Source: Algibacillus agarilyticus
Lineage (GTDB): Bacteria > Pseudomonadota > Gammaproteobacteria > Enterobacterales > Alteromonadaceae
Reading direction: 5' to 3'
DNA: 46,230 nucleotides
NCBI RefSeq assembly: GCF_003286125.1
Contig: NZ_QMED01000037.1
Location: forward strand, 1-46,230
Under the pieces are notes generated by a model. The model made no database searches. It saw only the letters and a list, made by a program, of their open reading frames with translations, and was not told where the DNA came from. The translations under genes were made by a program, and so were the position numbers. How positions within the stretch are numbered: position 1 is the stretch's first letter; each line of letters opens with the position of its first letter. Below, in pieces: positions 26,645 to 36,254 of this stretch.

Positions 26645-26804
26645 TCATGTCCCCGAATTAGCCGCTATTATCAACGTCATTTATTAGCGGTCTATTATCG
26701 CAAGCAATCTACGTTAAAAAAACCTTATCGTGTGTTTAATTTAAGATAAGTCGAGATTTTAAACTCTTCTACGCTTTATTATGCAAATTCAAGTACCGAA
26801 TTGA

Positions 26805-27080
26805 TTACACCAGCGTATCAATATGTTTGTAATGTCCCTCTGTTTCACTATTTTCTGCTTGGGTAGACGTGTCTTTGTTTTGTTCTGGGTTTCCTTGTGT
26901 TTGATGGTGCGCTAATAACCATGCGGTTAAATCGGGTTGTTGTCGACTGTTCTCTTTTAGGTCGTTTTTCAATTTTGTATCTTTACCAATCCGGTTAATA
27001 CTCAAATTAGGCTTAACATGCGGTGTATGTGCCGTTCGAGGTATAAAAGGAATAATTGCATCTGTGCTAATAATACTCAT
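26805..27080 (-). CDS. Small protein of unknown function
   Basis: A 91-residue soluble, polar protein with no recognised domain. The start ATG at 27080 has a strong GGAG element a few bases upstream, which supports a real gene. The sequence has a Pro/His-rich N-terminal part (IPFIPRTAHTPHVKPNLS), a central LTAWLLAHHQTQ segment and an acidic, Gln/Glu-rich C-terminus, so it may be largely disordered. It lies alone between yoaA and a large gene-poor gap. Confidence 0.5.
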   Translation of the reverse strand: MSIISTDAIIPFIPRTAHTPHVKPNLSINRIGKDTKLKNDLKENSRQQPDLTAWLLAHHQTQGNPEQNKDTSTQAENSETEGHYKHIDTLV

Positions 27081-27083
27081 CAC

Positions 27084-27920
27084 CTACTCCTCTTTATAAA
27101 AATGAACAACGTAAAATATCCAAGTCACATTAAGATCAGACAAAGTGTGAGCAGGAAGAGAAACAGTGCCTAAATCCATTTAAATTCCCACTGGATCCTA
27201 CATCTTGAAGTCACTTGGGTTTATAAGCTTATATCGACCGAATCAACGACTAACTTTAATAACCTACCTCTGCCTAACTGCGCAGAACATATCACTGAGA
27301 ATAAAGAATCCCAGCAAACGATTAGCCTGGATATTGGTAAATTAAAAGTAATTGAACGATTCAATTCAACGTTAAACCACTTATAAAGCCATTCGGTATT
27401 GCCAGTATCAATAAGGGTTCATTATTTTTTAGATTATGTGGGAATATTTCCCCTAAAAATACAACCTAAAAGTAATTAAAAGCCAACAAACCAAACATAT
27501 TGGGCGACACATTTCGTCTGTAGACACGCTCACTTCAAACGGTTTTTAAATGACTTTATTCACCCTATCAGACCAATAAATTAAATAATGCAATACCGGC
27601 AAAATCAAAAAAGAGGTAATTAAATATATTATTACATCTAAAAACAACACCTTAGTAAGATGAGTTAATTCTAGTCTCTCACAAAACCGATTTAAACGGC
27701 TTAAAAATCAGCTTAAATAAGCACCCTTAATTTATAACGGTCAAACAACAATAAAAATTAAATACAACCAACTAACGTTAACTAAGCAAACCAATTTAAC
27801 GTTCAGCGTTATTTGACACATGACCGTTTATTTACAGACTTAAAACAAAGGAATGAAGATAAATGAGCGAATTTTACACACTCAGCAACAGTAAAAAAAT
27901 ACACAAACACTAGGCAAAAA
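27084..27920. other. Gene-poor 837-bp gap with repeat-like motifs and the receptor leader
   Basis: No convincing gene. At 27169-27219 it carries two motifs seen elsewhere in the window: CCTAAATCCATTTA, shared with the right-hand module of repeat copy B, and AAGTCACTTGGG, the complement of 21524-21535. A stretch without a start codon (about 27171-27386) reads in one frame to a tail of DIGKLKVIERFNSTLNHL and could be a decayed gene end. The AT-rich 27400-27920 part should hold the promoter of the chemoreceptor gene; none was singled out. Confidence 0.5.
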
Positions 27921-29972
27921 ATGAATATAAAAGTTAAGTACTTAGCCGCTACATTAATTTTATCCTGCATATCACTTACATTGTTGATGAGCGAGCTTTC
28001 CACACTTGCTGTCATTACGCTGCTATTTATCGGTAATGGCTTAACGGTTTATATTTTATACCGCAGTGTTGCACTCAATATTGATAAATTAACGGTCAGC
28101 ATCAATAAATTAAGTCGTTCGAAAAATTTAGATCAAAATCTCGATATTTCGGGTTCTGATGAAGTAAGTCAATCCCTGAATTCTTTATCCGCTTTTTTAC
28201 TCGGTATCAAGCAAAGCTTTAGTGATTTACAAACCGATACCTATAACATTTCAGATATTGCAGAAGAACTTAATCACACGGCAAAAAAGAACACCCGAAA
28301 TAATAAAATACAAGCAGATGCATCCAATAATATGGCTGCAGCCGTTGAACAAATGACTAACAGTATTTCAGTTGTTTCGCAACAAGCAAGCTCAGCCACT
28401 GAGCACACTGAAGAAGCATACGAAGTCGCGGTTAAAAGTGCAGACGTTGTTTTACAAACGGTCGATGGAATAAAAGACATTTCGGATTCAGTAAATCAAG
28501 CGGTCGCGAGAATTAACGCTCTCATGCAAGATAGTGAAAGTATATCTGACGTCGCAAAATTAATTAAAGGGGTGGCAGAACAAACTAACTTGCTTGCACT
28601 TAATGCTGCAATTGAAGCCGCAAGAGCGGGAGAACAAGGCCGTGGTTTTTCGGTTGTCGCAGATGAAGTTAGACAATTAGCAGAGCGCACAACGCAATCA
28701 ACTCAGGAAATAACGGATTTATTAAAAAGAATGCAAGATTCGGCAAAATCAGCATCCGACAGCATGTTACTCACTGAAAATGCGGTGCAAAATGGCGTAG
28801 AAAGTGCGCAAGCAGCCGGTTTGTCTATTCAAGCAATCAAAGAGGGTTCAAGTGCTGCAGTGCAAGAAGTCTCTGAAATTTCATTATCAATAAAAGAGCA
28901 ACAACTTGCCAGTGCCGAAATAGCGCGAAATATTGACCAAATAGCCCATATTAGTGAACAAAATACATTATCAGTTGAAAAATCAATTAAGGCGTCTGAC
29001 AAAATAACCGAAATTAGCTTGCACTTAATTGAGTTACTTAATCAATACTCTACCAGTCAACAAAAGCAAATTAGACTGCGAGTTGCCGATATACTCGGTG
29101 ATGACTTTCCAAGTGTCAGGGCCTTACAAGAGCTTTCAGCCAGTCTCAGCCAAAAAAGTAATAATGAACTCGATTTAAAAATTTTTTCTGGCGGCTCATT
29201 TGGCACCGAAAACGAAGCACTAGAACAAGTCGCACTCGGGCGATTAGATATGGCCCGAGTCAACATTGCACAACTGAATAAAAAATTTCCTGAAACCAGT
29301 GTACTGGGGTTGCCCTTTGTTTTTGATTCGGTTGAACATATGCATCGCTGTATTGACGGCCCTCCTGGGCAATTAGTTAGCAGCGCGATATCAAATCCCG
29401 ATTTTATTTGCTTAGGTTTTTACGACAGTGGCTCACGAAACATGTATTCCAGCAAGCCGATCCGCCACATAAATGACATGAAAGGCATGAAGCTGCGTGT
29501 TCCGCCTTCACCCTTATGGGAAGGTATTGCGGATGCCATGGGGGCTTTCCCTGTGCCAATGTCAATTGATGATATTGTGACTGGGGTGCAAACAGGCTTA
29601 GTAGACATGGCTGAAAACACCGTCTTTGCCTATACGGGTTTTAAGCATTATGAAGTCTGTCAATATTTTTCAAAAACGGAGCATGTGATCGCACCCGATG
29701 TTTTAGTTTGCTCAAAACTAACGTGGAATAAACTATCAAGAGAGCATCAAACATTAATCATGGAGTTAGCGCAAAAGTCCGTTTTATCGTCACGCAAGCA
29801 TTGCCTTAACTTAGAGCAAAAAGCCAAAGATAAAGCCAATTTAAAAGGCGCTAAATTTGTTGATGATGTTGATAAAGATTCATTCAAATTAACCATGCGC
29901 CGTGTGTATGAAAAATTTGTTGTTTCCAATTCACAAAAGAAAGTTTTACAAGCAATCAAAGCGATCCATTAA
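27921..29972 (+). CDS. Chemoreceptor fused to a C-terminal TRAP DctP-type binding domain
   Basis: A 683-residue protein with an unusual order. Two membrane helices (about 7-24 and 29-50) leave a loop of only a few residues, so there is no periplasmic sensor. A HAMP-like linker (about 50-95) leads to a methyl-accepting signalling domain (about 95-375) whose hairpin tip has [20 protein letters not shown]. From about 380 to 670 comes a DctP solute-binding domain of TRAP transporters, with [33 protein letters not shown] and [23 protein letters not shown]. DctP proteins are normally periplasmic with a signal peptide. Here the topology puts the domain in the cytoplasm. It may read an internal organic acid level. 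The next gene starts 31 bases later. Confidence 0.88.
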   Translation: MNIKVKYLAATLILSCISLTLLMSELSTLAVITLLFIGNGLTVYILYRSVALNIDKLTVSINKLSRSKNLDQNLDISGSDEVSQSLNSLSAFLLGIKQSFSDLQTDTYNISDIAEELNHTAKKNTRNNKIQADASNNMAAAVEQMTNSISVVSQQASSATEHTEEAYEVAVKSADVVLQTVDGIKDISDSVNQAVARINALMQDSESISDVAKLIKGVAEQTNLLALNAAIEAARAGEQGRGFSVVADEVRQLAERTTQSTQEITDLLKRMQDSAKSASDSMLLTENAVQNGVESAQAAGLSIQAIKEGSSAAVQEVSEISLSIKEQQLASAEIARNIDQIAHISEQNTLSVEKSIKASDKITEISLHLIELLNQYSTSQQKQIRLRVADILGDDFPSVRALQELSASLSQKSNNELDLKIFSGGSFGTENEALEQVALGRLDMARVNIAQLNKKFPETSVLGLPFVFDSVEHMHRCIDGPPGQLVSSAISNPDFICLGFYDSGSRNMYSSKPIRHINDMKGMKLRVPPSPLWEGIADAMGAFPVPMSIDDIVTGVQTGLVDMAENTVFAYTGFKHYEVCQYFSKTEHVIAPDVLVCSKLTWNKLSREHQTLIMELAQKSVLSSRKHCLNLEQKAKDKANLKGAKFVDDVDKDSFKLTMRRVYEKFVVSNSQKKVLQAIKAIH

Positions 29973-30003
29973 GTTTTCAATATAATAAGCAAAGAGAATT
30001 CCA

Positions 30004-30852
30004 ATGAGACATATCAAAACGATAGATAATTCATTAGCTTTATATTTAATAGCACAGCACATTGTCGAACCGATTAGCGCGATGTCTGATAGCCCTAGAG
30101 CGAAAAAGCAACCACACACACATGCTCACATAGACGGTTTTTTAATTCAAGGCGCTAAAATAAACTTATTTAGTACTGATGCGGAACTTAAAGCCATCAC
30201 AAACACCTTGTCGCTTGATGATCCGGCAATATACCCAAATTCCCTATTTGAAGCACTTAGCTGCCTGCGAAATGGTTTACTCCCCATACGCTATAGCGAT
30301 GCACCTAATGCACATGTTTTTTCTGCGACGATGTATGATAAAAAAGGGCATATATTTGAAAAAAATGAATATGAGATAGGGACTTTATTTTCTGACACGA
30401 TCAAGCATTTACTCATGCACAGCAAACAATATATTGAAGCAACAGATATGTGCAAGCCTGCCACTAATTTATCGGTTAATGTGGGTGAAGAGCACATTGA
30501 GTTTAATGCCAGTCATGATGACTGGTTAGATTTTATTGTGCATTTAGAGTGCTGTATCCGAGCCGACACTTATGCAACCATTAAACAAAATATGTGTTCA
30601 CATTTGCACCTTAAACAACTGGACTTAAATAACTCGATCCATCGAGAAACATTGCTAAGAAGCTATAATGTATTTATGGGATCAGGCTGTCTGTCATCTA
30701 TTTATACGGTGTTTGATTCTAGCCTTTTAAAAACAAACCCAACTTTACACATAAAAAGTGCAAACGATATCTTTGTTGAAAAGGGTATAAAAACCACCAG
30801 TAATCAACAACAGCCACGTCGTCAGGTTAATCAGCGCATGCATCATCATTAA
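30004..30852 (+). CDS. Protein of unknown function downstream of the DctP-chemoreceptor fusion
   Basis: A 282-residue soluble protein with no signal peptide, membrane helix or domain that I recognise. It is rich in His: HTHAHIDGF near residues 38-46, HLECC near 178, HLHLKQ near 200 and MHHH at the very end. Some of these could bind metal. The gene follows the chemoreceptor by 31 bases with an AGAGAA element before the ATG at 30004, so the two are probably cotranscribed. Association with a chemoreceptor hints at a signalling accessory role, but nothing in the sequence proves it. The final segment after about residue 260 is basic and Gln-rich and likely disordered. Confidence 0.7.
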   Translation: MRHIKTIDNSLALYLIAQHIVEPISAMSDSPRAKKQPHTHAHIDGFLIQGAKINLFSTDAELKAITNTLSLDDPAIYPNSLFEALSCLRNGLLPIRYSDAPNAHVFSATMYDKKGHIFEKNEYEIGTLFSDTIKHLLMHSKQYIEATDMCKPATNLSVNVGEEHIEFNASHDDWLDFIVHLECCIRADTYATIKQNMCSHLHLKQLDLNNSIHRETLLRSYNVFMGSGCLSSIYTVFDSSLLKTNPTLHIKSANDIFVEKGIKTTSNQQQPRRQVNQRMHHH

Positions 30853-31057
30853 CCACTAAATCCGCTCTGAATAATGAGACAAGTCTTTAAAAAATAAAAA
30901 GACAAAGTAAAGAAAACAAGGATGTTTTTTCGGTCATAATCTTGTATATCCCCAAGTCGAATAACACATCTGCTTCACTCACCTGATCAATTAACGTAAG
31001 CTGCTCCCCCTTGACCCGTTCAGTTAAACAACCCGCTTTAAGCCGAGGAAGACAAGC

Positions 31058-33781
31058 GTGAAGCCACAAAATGTATTTTCGTATTATCGAGACTGTTATA
31101 AAGCTGACAGCACCGACCTCAATTTATGGAATTTAAATAAACTAAAATCAGCAGATAAATTAACTTTAACGGGGCAAGATGAACTAAGAACAGGTTTTTT
31201 AACGCATTTACCCATACCAGCCGATTTTGCAGAACCGTTGAGCAAACGAGTTGAAATGTATCAACGCGAAAGAGTTTTGTTGTACGTAAGCTTTTTAGTT
31301 GTTGGTAAAATAGAAATTAAAGGCGAAATAAAGCAAGTTGTTTCACCTTTAATATTTAATGAAGCTCATTTAACGGCAAATAATTCACCAACAGGCCAAA
31401 CAACTAACGACAATCAGTATTACGCGCTATCGACCGAACAAAGCATGCCAGAAGTTAATCAAGCTCTCGTTGATTTGTTATTAGCAGAGCAAGCGGATGA
31501 CCCGACTGTACTGACGATGTTAAATAACGCCGATGTTCGAGAACCTTCTTTCTGGACGGCTTTACTTAAAAATAGCCCTTTAAATATCGATTATTTAAGC
31601 CTTCTGAATTTTCCAACGTTAGCTAATAATGATGATATTAAAACAGCTTTGCGTAAAAAATCGCCTAGTATATTGCCCGTTTCGATGTTGGTTTTTATAG
31701 AACGCTCAACCAGTAGCCGAGGTGTTTTGCACGAGCTGGATTCAATTAGCACACATGATGAAATTTCAGCGCCTTTAGCGCAATTAATAAAACCGCATAC
31801 TGTAAAATATAAGAATAATAAAAACCTAAAATATGATTATTTACCCGGCTTACTGTCTAAACCGCAACAAGCGTTAATATCAATTGCAGCCCATCAAGCC
31901 ATCGGCTGTGCATCGGGTCCACCCGGAACAGGTAAAAGCTATACCATTGCGGCTATTGCGGCTGAGCATATGGCGCGAGGTGAATCGGTGTTAATTGTTG
32001 CTAATAACGATGCAGCACTCGATGTTATTGGTTCAAAATTAGAGACTAACTTTAATTTAAACGATGTATCAATTCGTGCAGGGCAAAAAATATTTCTTAA
32101 ACAATTTAAAAACTACATTGCCGATTTATTAGCGGGTTATTTTAGTGACGCTTTAAATCAACAGCCTGATGCCTGTGAAAAACAACTAAAAAACACCAAT
32201 AAATTATTACAAAAAATTGAAAAACGATTTATCCATTTTTGTAAAAAAGCGATCACTCGCGGCCAACGCTTGAAAAACCTACAACAAAAAGACAACTCAT
32301 GGCTATACCGCCTGTATTTAAAATGGGCTCAACGTCAAATTAAACAACTCGTCGATCAATGGGCCGCTTTAGATAGCATTAATGAACAACACTTAAATCG
32401 AGAAGCCTTAGCCAGTCAATATTTAAGTGCACTTAAAAACAAAAATTTGAAGAAACTTGTCGATAAACATCGAACTTCATTACAAGCTTTTAATAAAGCC
32501 ATTAGAAGCCGCAGCTCAAAACGACAATTCGAATTATTCGACACCATTGAATACCCAGCTCTTTTGTCAGCATTCCCAATTTGGCTAGTCAGCTTAAATA
32601 GCTTGTATCGAGTCTTACCTTTAAAAACAGAAATGTTTGATTTAGTGATCATTGATGAAGCAACACAATGCAATATTGCCAGTTGTTTGCCGGCGCTCTA
32701 CCGTGCCAAACGCGCAATGATTGTCGGCGATACAAAACAGCTGCGCCATTACTCTTTTTTAGCCAAACATAAAGAAGCGCAACTCATGGTTAAAAACAAG
32801 GTATCAACTGAACATCATGCGGTAGTGAGTTATCGAGATAATTCAATACTGGATCTCACCTTAAGTGTATTAACTAATACAAACCAGCTCGCTTTTTTAG
32901 ATGAACACTTTAGGAGCAAACCTGAACTGATTCATTTTAGTAATGTGCACTTCTACCAAAATAAATTAAAAATAATGCAGCATCGCCCTTGTACCCGTTC
33001 AGGCTTTTTAGAAATCGAACAGGTAAAGGGTGAACGTGACAAAGCGGGAATAAACCTTATCGAAGCACAATGTGTCATTGCGGCGATAAAACAACAAATA
33101 ACTGACGATGAACAAACAGGCTATGTGCATTCTATTGGCGTTATTTCGCCCTTCAGACACCAAGCTGAATTTATAGCCCAATTAATCGAAAGTGAATTTA
33201 CACAACAAGATATCACTCAACATCAATTACGGTCGGCTAGTCCATTTGGGTTTCAAGGTGAAGAACGCGATATTATGCTTATTTCATTTGCGGTTGATAA
33301 CCAAGCAAAAAGAGCCTCGGCATATTTAAATAAACCAGATGTATTTAATGTAACCATCACTCGTGCAAGACAAAAACAAATACTCTTTTTATCCATCGAC
33401 GAACAAAACCTTAACGAAAAAAGTCTGTTAAAAAAATATATAAACAGCGCAACAGAATTTAGCGCTAATCACCAAACCGCCTTAAAGCTCGATACTTTTC
33501 AAAGCGAAATAATAAGTGAATTAAACAAAAAAAATATTGAGACTTGGCCAGGTTACACACTCGCTAATAATGATATTGATGTGTTGTGCCGTTATAAAAA
33601 TCGATACCTAGCACTGGATCTCATTGGGTATCCTGGCTCATGGGGCAACTATTTTGAGCTTAATACTTATAAATTGCTCAAGCGCGCAAATATCGATATA
33701 TTACCCATCAGCTATGGCTTATGGGTGGTCGAACCCAATACATGCTTAACAAAAATAATAGAACAGCTGACTAAGGATTAA
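31058..33781 (+). CDS. SF1B-type helicase with a C-terminal nuclease-like domain
   Basis: A 907-residue protein. An N-terminal region of about 270 residues has no recognised family. The superfamily 1 (DNA2/NAM7-like) helicase core follows: Walker A GPPGTGKS (about 287-294), Walker B with VIIDEA (about 528-533), VGDTKQLRHYS, LDEHFRS, GFQGEERDIMLISF and VTITRARQK. A long helical insert (about 365-480) splits the core. The last 100 residues (about 805-905), with an IDVLCRYKNRYLALDLIG strand pair, resemble a PD-(D/E)XK or Vsr-like nuclease with Asp in place of the usual Glu. It starts with GTG at 31058, supported by GAGGA eight bases before. It is the first gene of a four-gene operon; the next begins after one base. 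Confidence 0.85.
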   Translation: MKPQNVFSYYRDCYKADSTDLNLWNLNKLKSADKLTLTGQDELRTGFLTHLPIPADFAEPLSKRVEMYQRERVLLYVSFLVVGKIEIKGEIKQVVSPLIFNEAHLTANNSPTGQTTNDNQYYALSTEQSMPEVNQALVDLLLAEQADDPTVLTMLNNADVREPSFWTALLKNSPLNIDYLSLLNFPTLANNDDIKTALRKKSPSILPVSMLVFIERSTSSRGVLHELDSISTHDEISAPLAQLIKPHTVKYKNNKNLKYDYLPGLLSKPQQALISIAAHQAIGCASGPPGTGKSYTIAAIAAEHMARGESVLIVANNDAALDVIGSKLETNFNLNDVSIRAGQKIFLKQFKNYIADLLAGYFSDALNQQPDACEKQLKNTNKLLQKIEKRFIHFCKKAITRGQRLKNLQQKDNSWLYRLYLKWAQRQIKQLVDQWAALDSINEQHLNREALASQYLSALKNKNLKKLVDKHRTSLQAFNKAIRSRSSKRQFELFDTIEYPALLSAFPIWLVSLNSLYRVLPLKTEMFDLVIIDEATQCNIASCLPALYRAKRAMIVGDTKQLRHYSFLAKHKEAQLMVKNKVSTEHHAVVSYRDNSILDLTLSVLTNTNQLAFLDEHFRSKPELIHFSNVHFYQNKLKIMQHRPCTRSGFLEIEQVKGERDKAGINLIEAQCVIAAIKQQITDDEQTGYVHSIGVISPFRHQAEFIAQLIESEFTQQDITQHQLRSASPFGFQGEERDIMLISFAVDNQAKRASAYLNKPDVFNVTITRARQKQILFLSIDEQNLNEKSLLKKYINSATEFSANHQTALKLDTFQSEIISELNKKNIETWPGYTLANNDIDVLCRYKNRYLALDLIGYPGSWGNYFELNTYKLLKRANIDILPISYGLWVVEPNTCLTKIIEQLTKD

Positions 33782-33782
33782 A

Positions 33783-34154
33783 ATGGCAGGCAAACTCGCT
33801 ATCTATCGCTACGACGATCTTAGTTTTCCTAAATTTAAATACGGCTATTATTTGGCCGGGTTTGGCAGCAAAATACTGTTAACATTTATACTTGCTTTTG
33901 TCATTCACCACGCTAAATCGATGTTCTTCCAGAGCGACAGCAAAGAACTAGCCGATACAATAATAAGCACTTTAATCGGTGCTATCGTGCTTGCGACCCT
34001 TATAAGCAAATTATTCACCTCACAAAAAGCCGGCATTATTGTCTCATCTCATTATTTGGTATTTGGTGAACAAACGGTTTTATATCAAAATATTGAATCA
34101 ATCAAAGTAGATGAACAACACTTAACGTTTAATATGATACGCACAGACGGGTGA
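33783..34154 (+). CDS. Small membrane protein with PH-like region, cut by an in-frame TGA
   Basis: The first 123 residues have two membrane helices (about 27-45 and 60-80) and then a beta-rich stretch (AGIIVSSHYLVFGEQTVLYQNIESIKVDEQHLTFNMIRTDG) that looks like the start of a bacterial PH-like domain. It starts one base after the helicase stop. TGA at 34152-34154 ends the frame in mid-domain, but the same frame then stays open for 62 more sense codons to TAA at 34341-34343, two bases before the radical SAM gene. The original protein was therefore probably 186 residues. Either this is a nonsense mutation or sequencing error, or the stop is read through. Confidence 0.7.
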   Translation: MAGKLAIYRYDDLSFPKFKYGYYLAGFGSKILLTFILAFVIHHAKSMFFQSDSKELADTIISTLIGAIVLATLISKLFTSQKAGIIVSSHYLVFGEQTVLYQNIESIKVDEQHLTFNMIRTDG

Positions 34155-34343
34155 AAAATAACCATAACCGCGGATAAATTTCAGACCAACGCCAATAAAA
34201 CGCATAAAATTAAAAAGAACAAACAAGATAAATTTTTCAAAGTGGTTGGCAACATACTCAAATATACCATCGCGCTAAACCCGCAAGTAACGTGTGAAAT
34301 TACCCATGCAAAACGCTTTAAACAATTCACTAACGCGAGCTAA
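34155..34343 (+). pseudogene. In-frame continuation of the small membrane protein after the TGA
   Basis: Sixty-two sense codons in the same frame as 33783-34154, reading KITITADKFQTNANKTHK and, further on, FFKVVGNILKYTIAL, and ending in ITHAKRFKQFTNAS before TAA. The alternating strands and final helix are what a PH-like domain would need to finish. The operon spacing also only makes sense if the gene ends here: 2 bases to the next start, against 191 bases if it ended at the TGA. No good internal start was seen. Confidence 0.6.
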
Positions 34344-34345
34344 AC

Positions 34346-36253
34346 ATGACGGTTTTTAACATTAATCCCAATTTAGATAGCGGCGAAAACACTCACACCA
34401 GCCAAGTGCCTAAACAGTATATTCATCTTTTATATGTACCCACTATTTTTTGCAATCTAGGTTGTCATTATTGCTATTTAGGTAAACAAACCGATACCAA
34501 AACCTTAAAAGAAGATAACCAACAAGCGGTTGAAACATTAGCGTTCGCACTTGACTATTTTGCTAAAGCCAATATTTTACCGTTCAATTTATCATTACAT
34601 GGCGGCGAAGTAACGGCGGTACCAGCTGATACGTTAAATAATTTATTTAATAAAATATCAGCGCATTATTTACACCATTACGACGAACTGATGGCGAATG
34701 GTTTTCGTAAACAAACACCGCACATTAAAACAAATTTATTTAACTTTGATAAACATCAAGCCTTACTTAAGCAGCACCATGTGTCCATTAGTGGCAGTGT
34801 CGATTTGCCTTTTTTCTTACACGATAAATACCGTACAACAAAAACCAACAAATCAACGTTAGCTAAAATTAAAAAAAACATCCAATTACTCGGCCAATAT
34901 CCTCACGGTAAAAAGTTATCAGCTACGTTGTTCAATGAACATTTTCAACATGTTGAACAAATCATTGACGATATATGGTACATACACCGCGAATTACGAT
35001 TCGACATGAACAACTTCAATTTTATGTTTGGTTTTGAATCTGATTTAAACGAGCAAAAATTCGAGAACCGCGACAAGCACGATACGCAATCACTTAACAC
35101 CGAATCAATAAATGAAGAACATCAAATCGCTTTTTATCAAGCCATGAAAAAAGAGTTTACCGGCACTGAACTTGAGTGGGGTTTTAAACGCAATTGGTTT
35201 GATGAATTTACCCCAAGCTATTGTACTAACGCTCAAAATTGCGGCGAGCGTTTTTTCTTATTACAAAGTAATGGCGATGTTTATTCGTGTGTGAGAGGCC
35301 AAGGTGCTGAGCGTTTTTTTTATGGTAATATTTTCAAAGTGCCCGCGCATGAAATATTAAATAATGGCAAACAAAATATTCGTTCAGTTCATCAAGAACA
35401 AGGCTTACACCGTGATTGCGCCGAATGCGAATACCTTAAAATATGTAATACCGGTTGTGCGTTTGTTAAAAACGAAAAAAATAGTAAAAAGTCGTATACC
35501 TGTGCATTACAAAAACAAATTTATCGTGAATATCCGCAACAATACAAAGCGGCTTTAGGCACAACCGAACAGGCACTTGACCGACAAAATTACCAAGCCA
35601 ATATACACCCTCAGCTCAATCAAGATACAAGCAGTAAAGAAGATCAAACACCCAATGTAACAGATGACATGATGCTGCTGTCGTCTGATTTTTACGAACA
35701 TAAAAATGCATTAGGTCAGCTAATAAAAGCCGACCCTATTTTGCAGGCGCTTTATGCCAGCAATACCGTATTACTCAGTGTAAACGGCGTAATAGAACCA
35801 CTCAATTCGCAAATTTTAAAAACCACACGCGCACTACACTTTTTAGAGCCAAGCGATCAAGTCATTTTACATATTAAAAAGGCTTGGTTTTTTGTGCACT
35901 GTAACGACCCACTCACCAATACCTTATATTTGCAGTTATTGCGTGATACCAAAGTGGTTTATGGTGATGAACAACGCGAAAAGCAAGAACACTTATTCAC
36001 ACAGCAAATATTTTTTAATCAACTGCTGCCTTCAAGCCAAGGTGAAGATTGGTTACAAGTTGACCTGCTCCCCCTATTAAACTGGTGCCAACACCAATTT
36101 ATATCGGATGTAGCGAATAATTTATTGATAACCACGCAAACACTGCGCGATTATCATTATAAAAAACAGCAAAAGAATGCGTTTTATCACATTCAAGCCA
36201 TTAACTTACCTTTTCAAAACATCGAATTTTTTTGGTGTAAGGACACAAACTAA
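34346..36253 (+). CDS. Radical SAM/SPASM domain enzyme, probable peptide maturase
   Basis: A 635-residue enzyme. The radical SAM 4Fe-4S motif is CNLGCHYC (Cys36, Cys40, Cys43), and the SAM-binding GGE is at 86-88. A full SPASM domain follows: Cys299, ten residues, Gly310, four residues, Cys315; then Cys358, Cys361, Cys367 and Cys371 in CX2CX5CX3C spacing and Cys386, enough for two auxiliary 4Fe-4S clusters. This set is typical of enzymes that crosslink or epimerise ribosomal peptides, and of anSME-like activators. A C-terminal extension of about 230 residues (405-635) matches nothing I know; it may bind the substrate. The next gene begins one base after its stop, the best candidate substrate. 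Confidence 0.9.
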   Translation: MTVFNINPNLDSGENTHTSQVPKQYIHLLYVPTIFCNLGCHYCYLGKQTDTKTLKEDNQQAVETLAFALDYFAKANILPFNLSLHGGEVTAVPADTLNNLFNKISAHYLHHYDELMANGFRKQTPHIKTNLFNFDKHQALLKQHHVSISGSVDLPFFLHDKYRTTKTNKSTLAKIKKNIQLLGQYPHGKKLSATLFNEHFQHVEQIIDDIWYIHRELRFDMNNFNFMFGFESDLNEQKFENRDKHDTQSLNTESINEEHQIAFYQAMKKEFTGTELEWGFKRNWFDEFTPSYCTNAQNCGERFFLLQSNGDVYSCVRGQGAERFFYGNIFKVPAHEILNNGKQNIRSVHQEQGLHRDCAECEYLKICNTGCAFVKNEKNSKKSYTCALQKQIYREYPQQYKAALGTTEQALDRQNYQANIHPQLNQDTSSKEDQTPNVTDDMMLLSSDFYEHKNALGQLIKADPILQALYASNTVLLSVNGVIEPLNSQILKTTRALHFLEPSDQVILHIKKAWFFVHCNDPLTNTLYLQLLRDTKVVYGDEQREKQEHLFTQQIFFNQLLPSSQGEDWLQVDLLPLLNWCQHQFISDVANNLLITTQTLRDYHYKKQQKNAFYHIQAINLPFQNIEFFWCKDTN

Positions 36254-36254
36254 C

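Noticed and set aside
27171-27386. Frame reading to DIGKLKVIERFNSTLNHL
   Set aside because: No start codon follows the upstream stop and no family match was recognised. At most a remnant; mentioned under the gap entry.
30887-31069. Minus-strand frame of 60 codons before the helicase gene
   Set aside because: It overlaps the helicase start and ribosome site, with no domain and no good start.
36177-36254. Longer N-terminus for the poly-Asn protein
   Set aside because: It would overlap the radical SAM gene by 78 bases. The ATG one base after that gene's stop fits the operon spacing.
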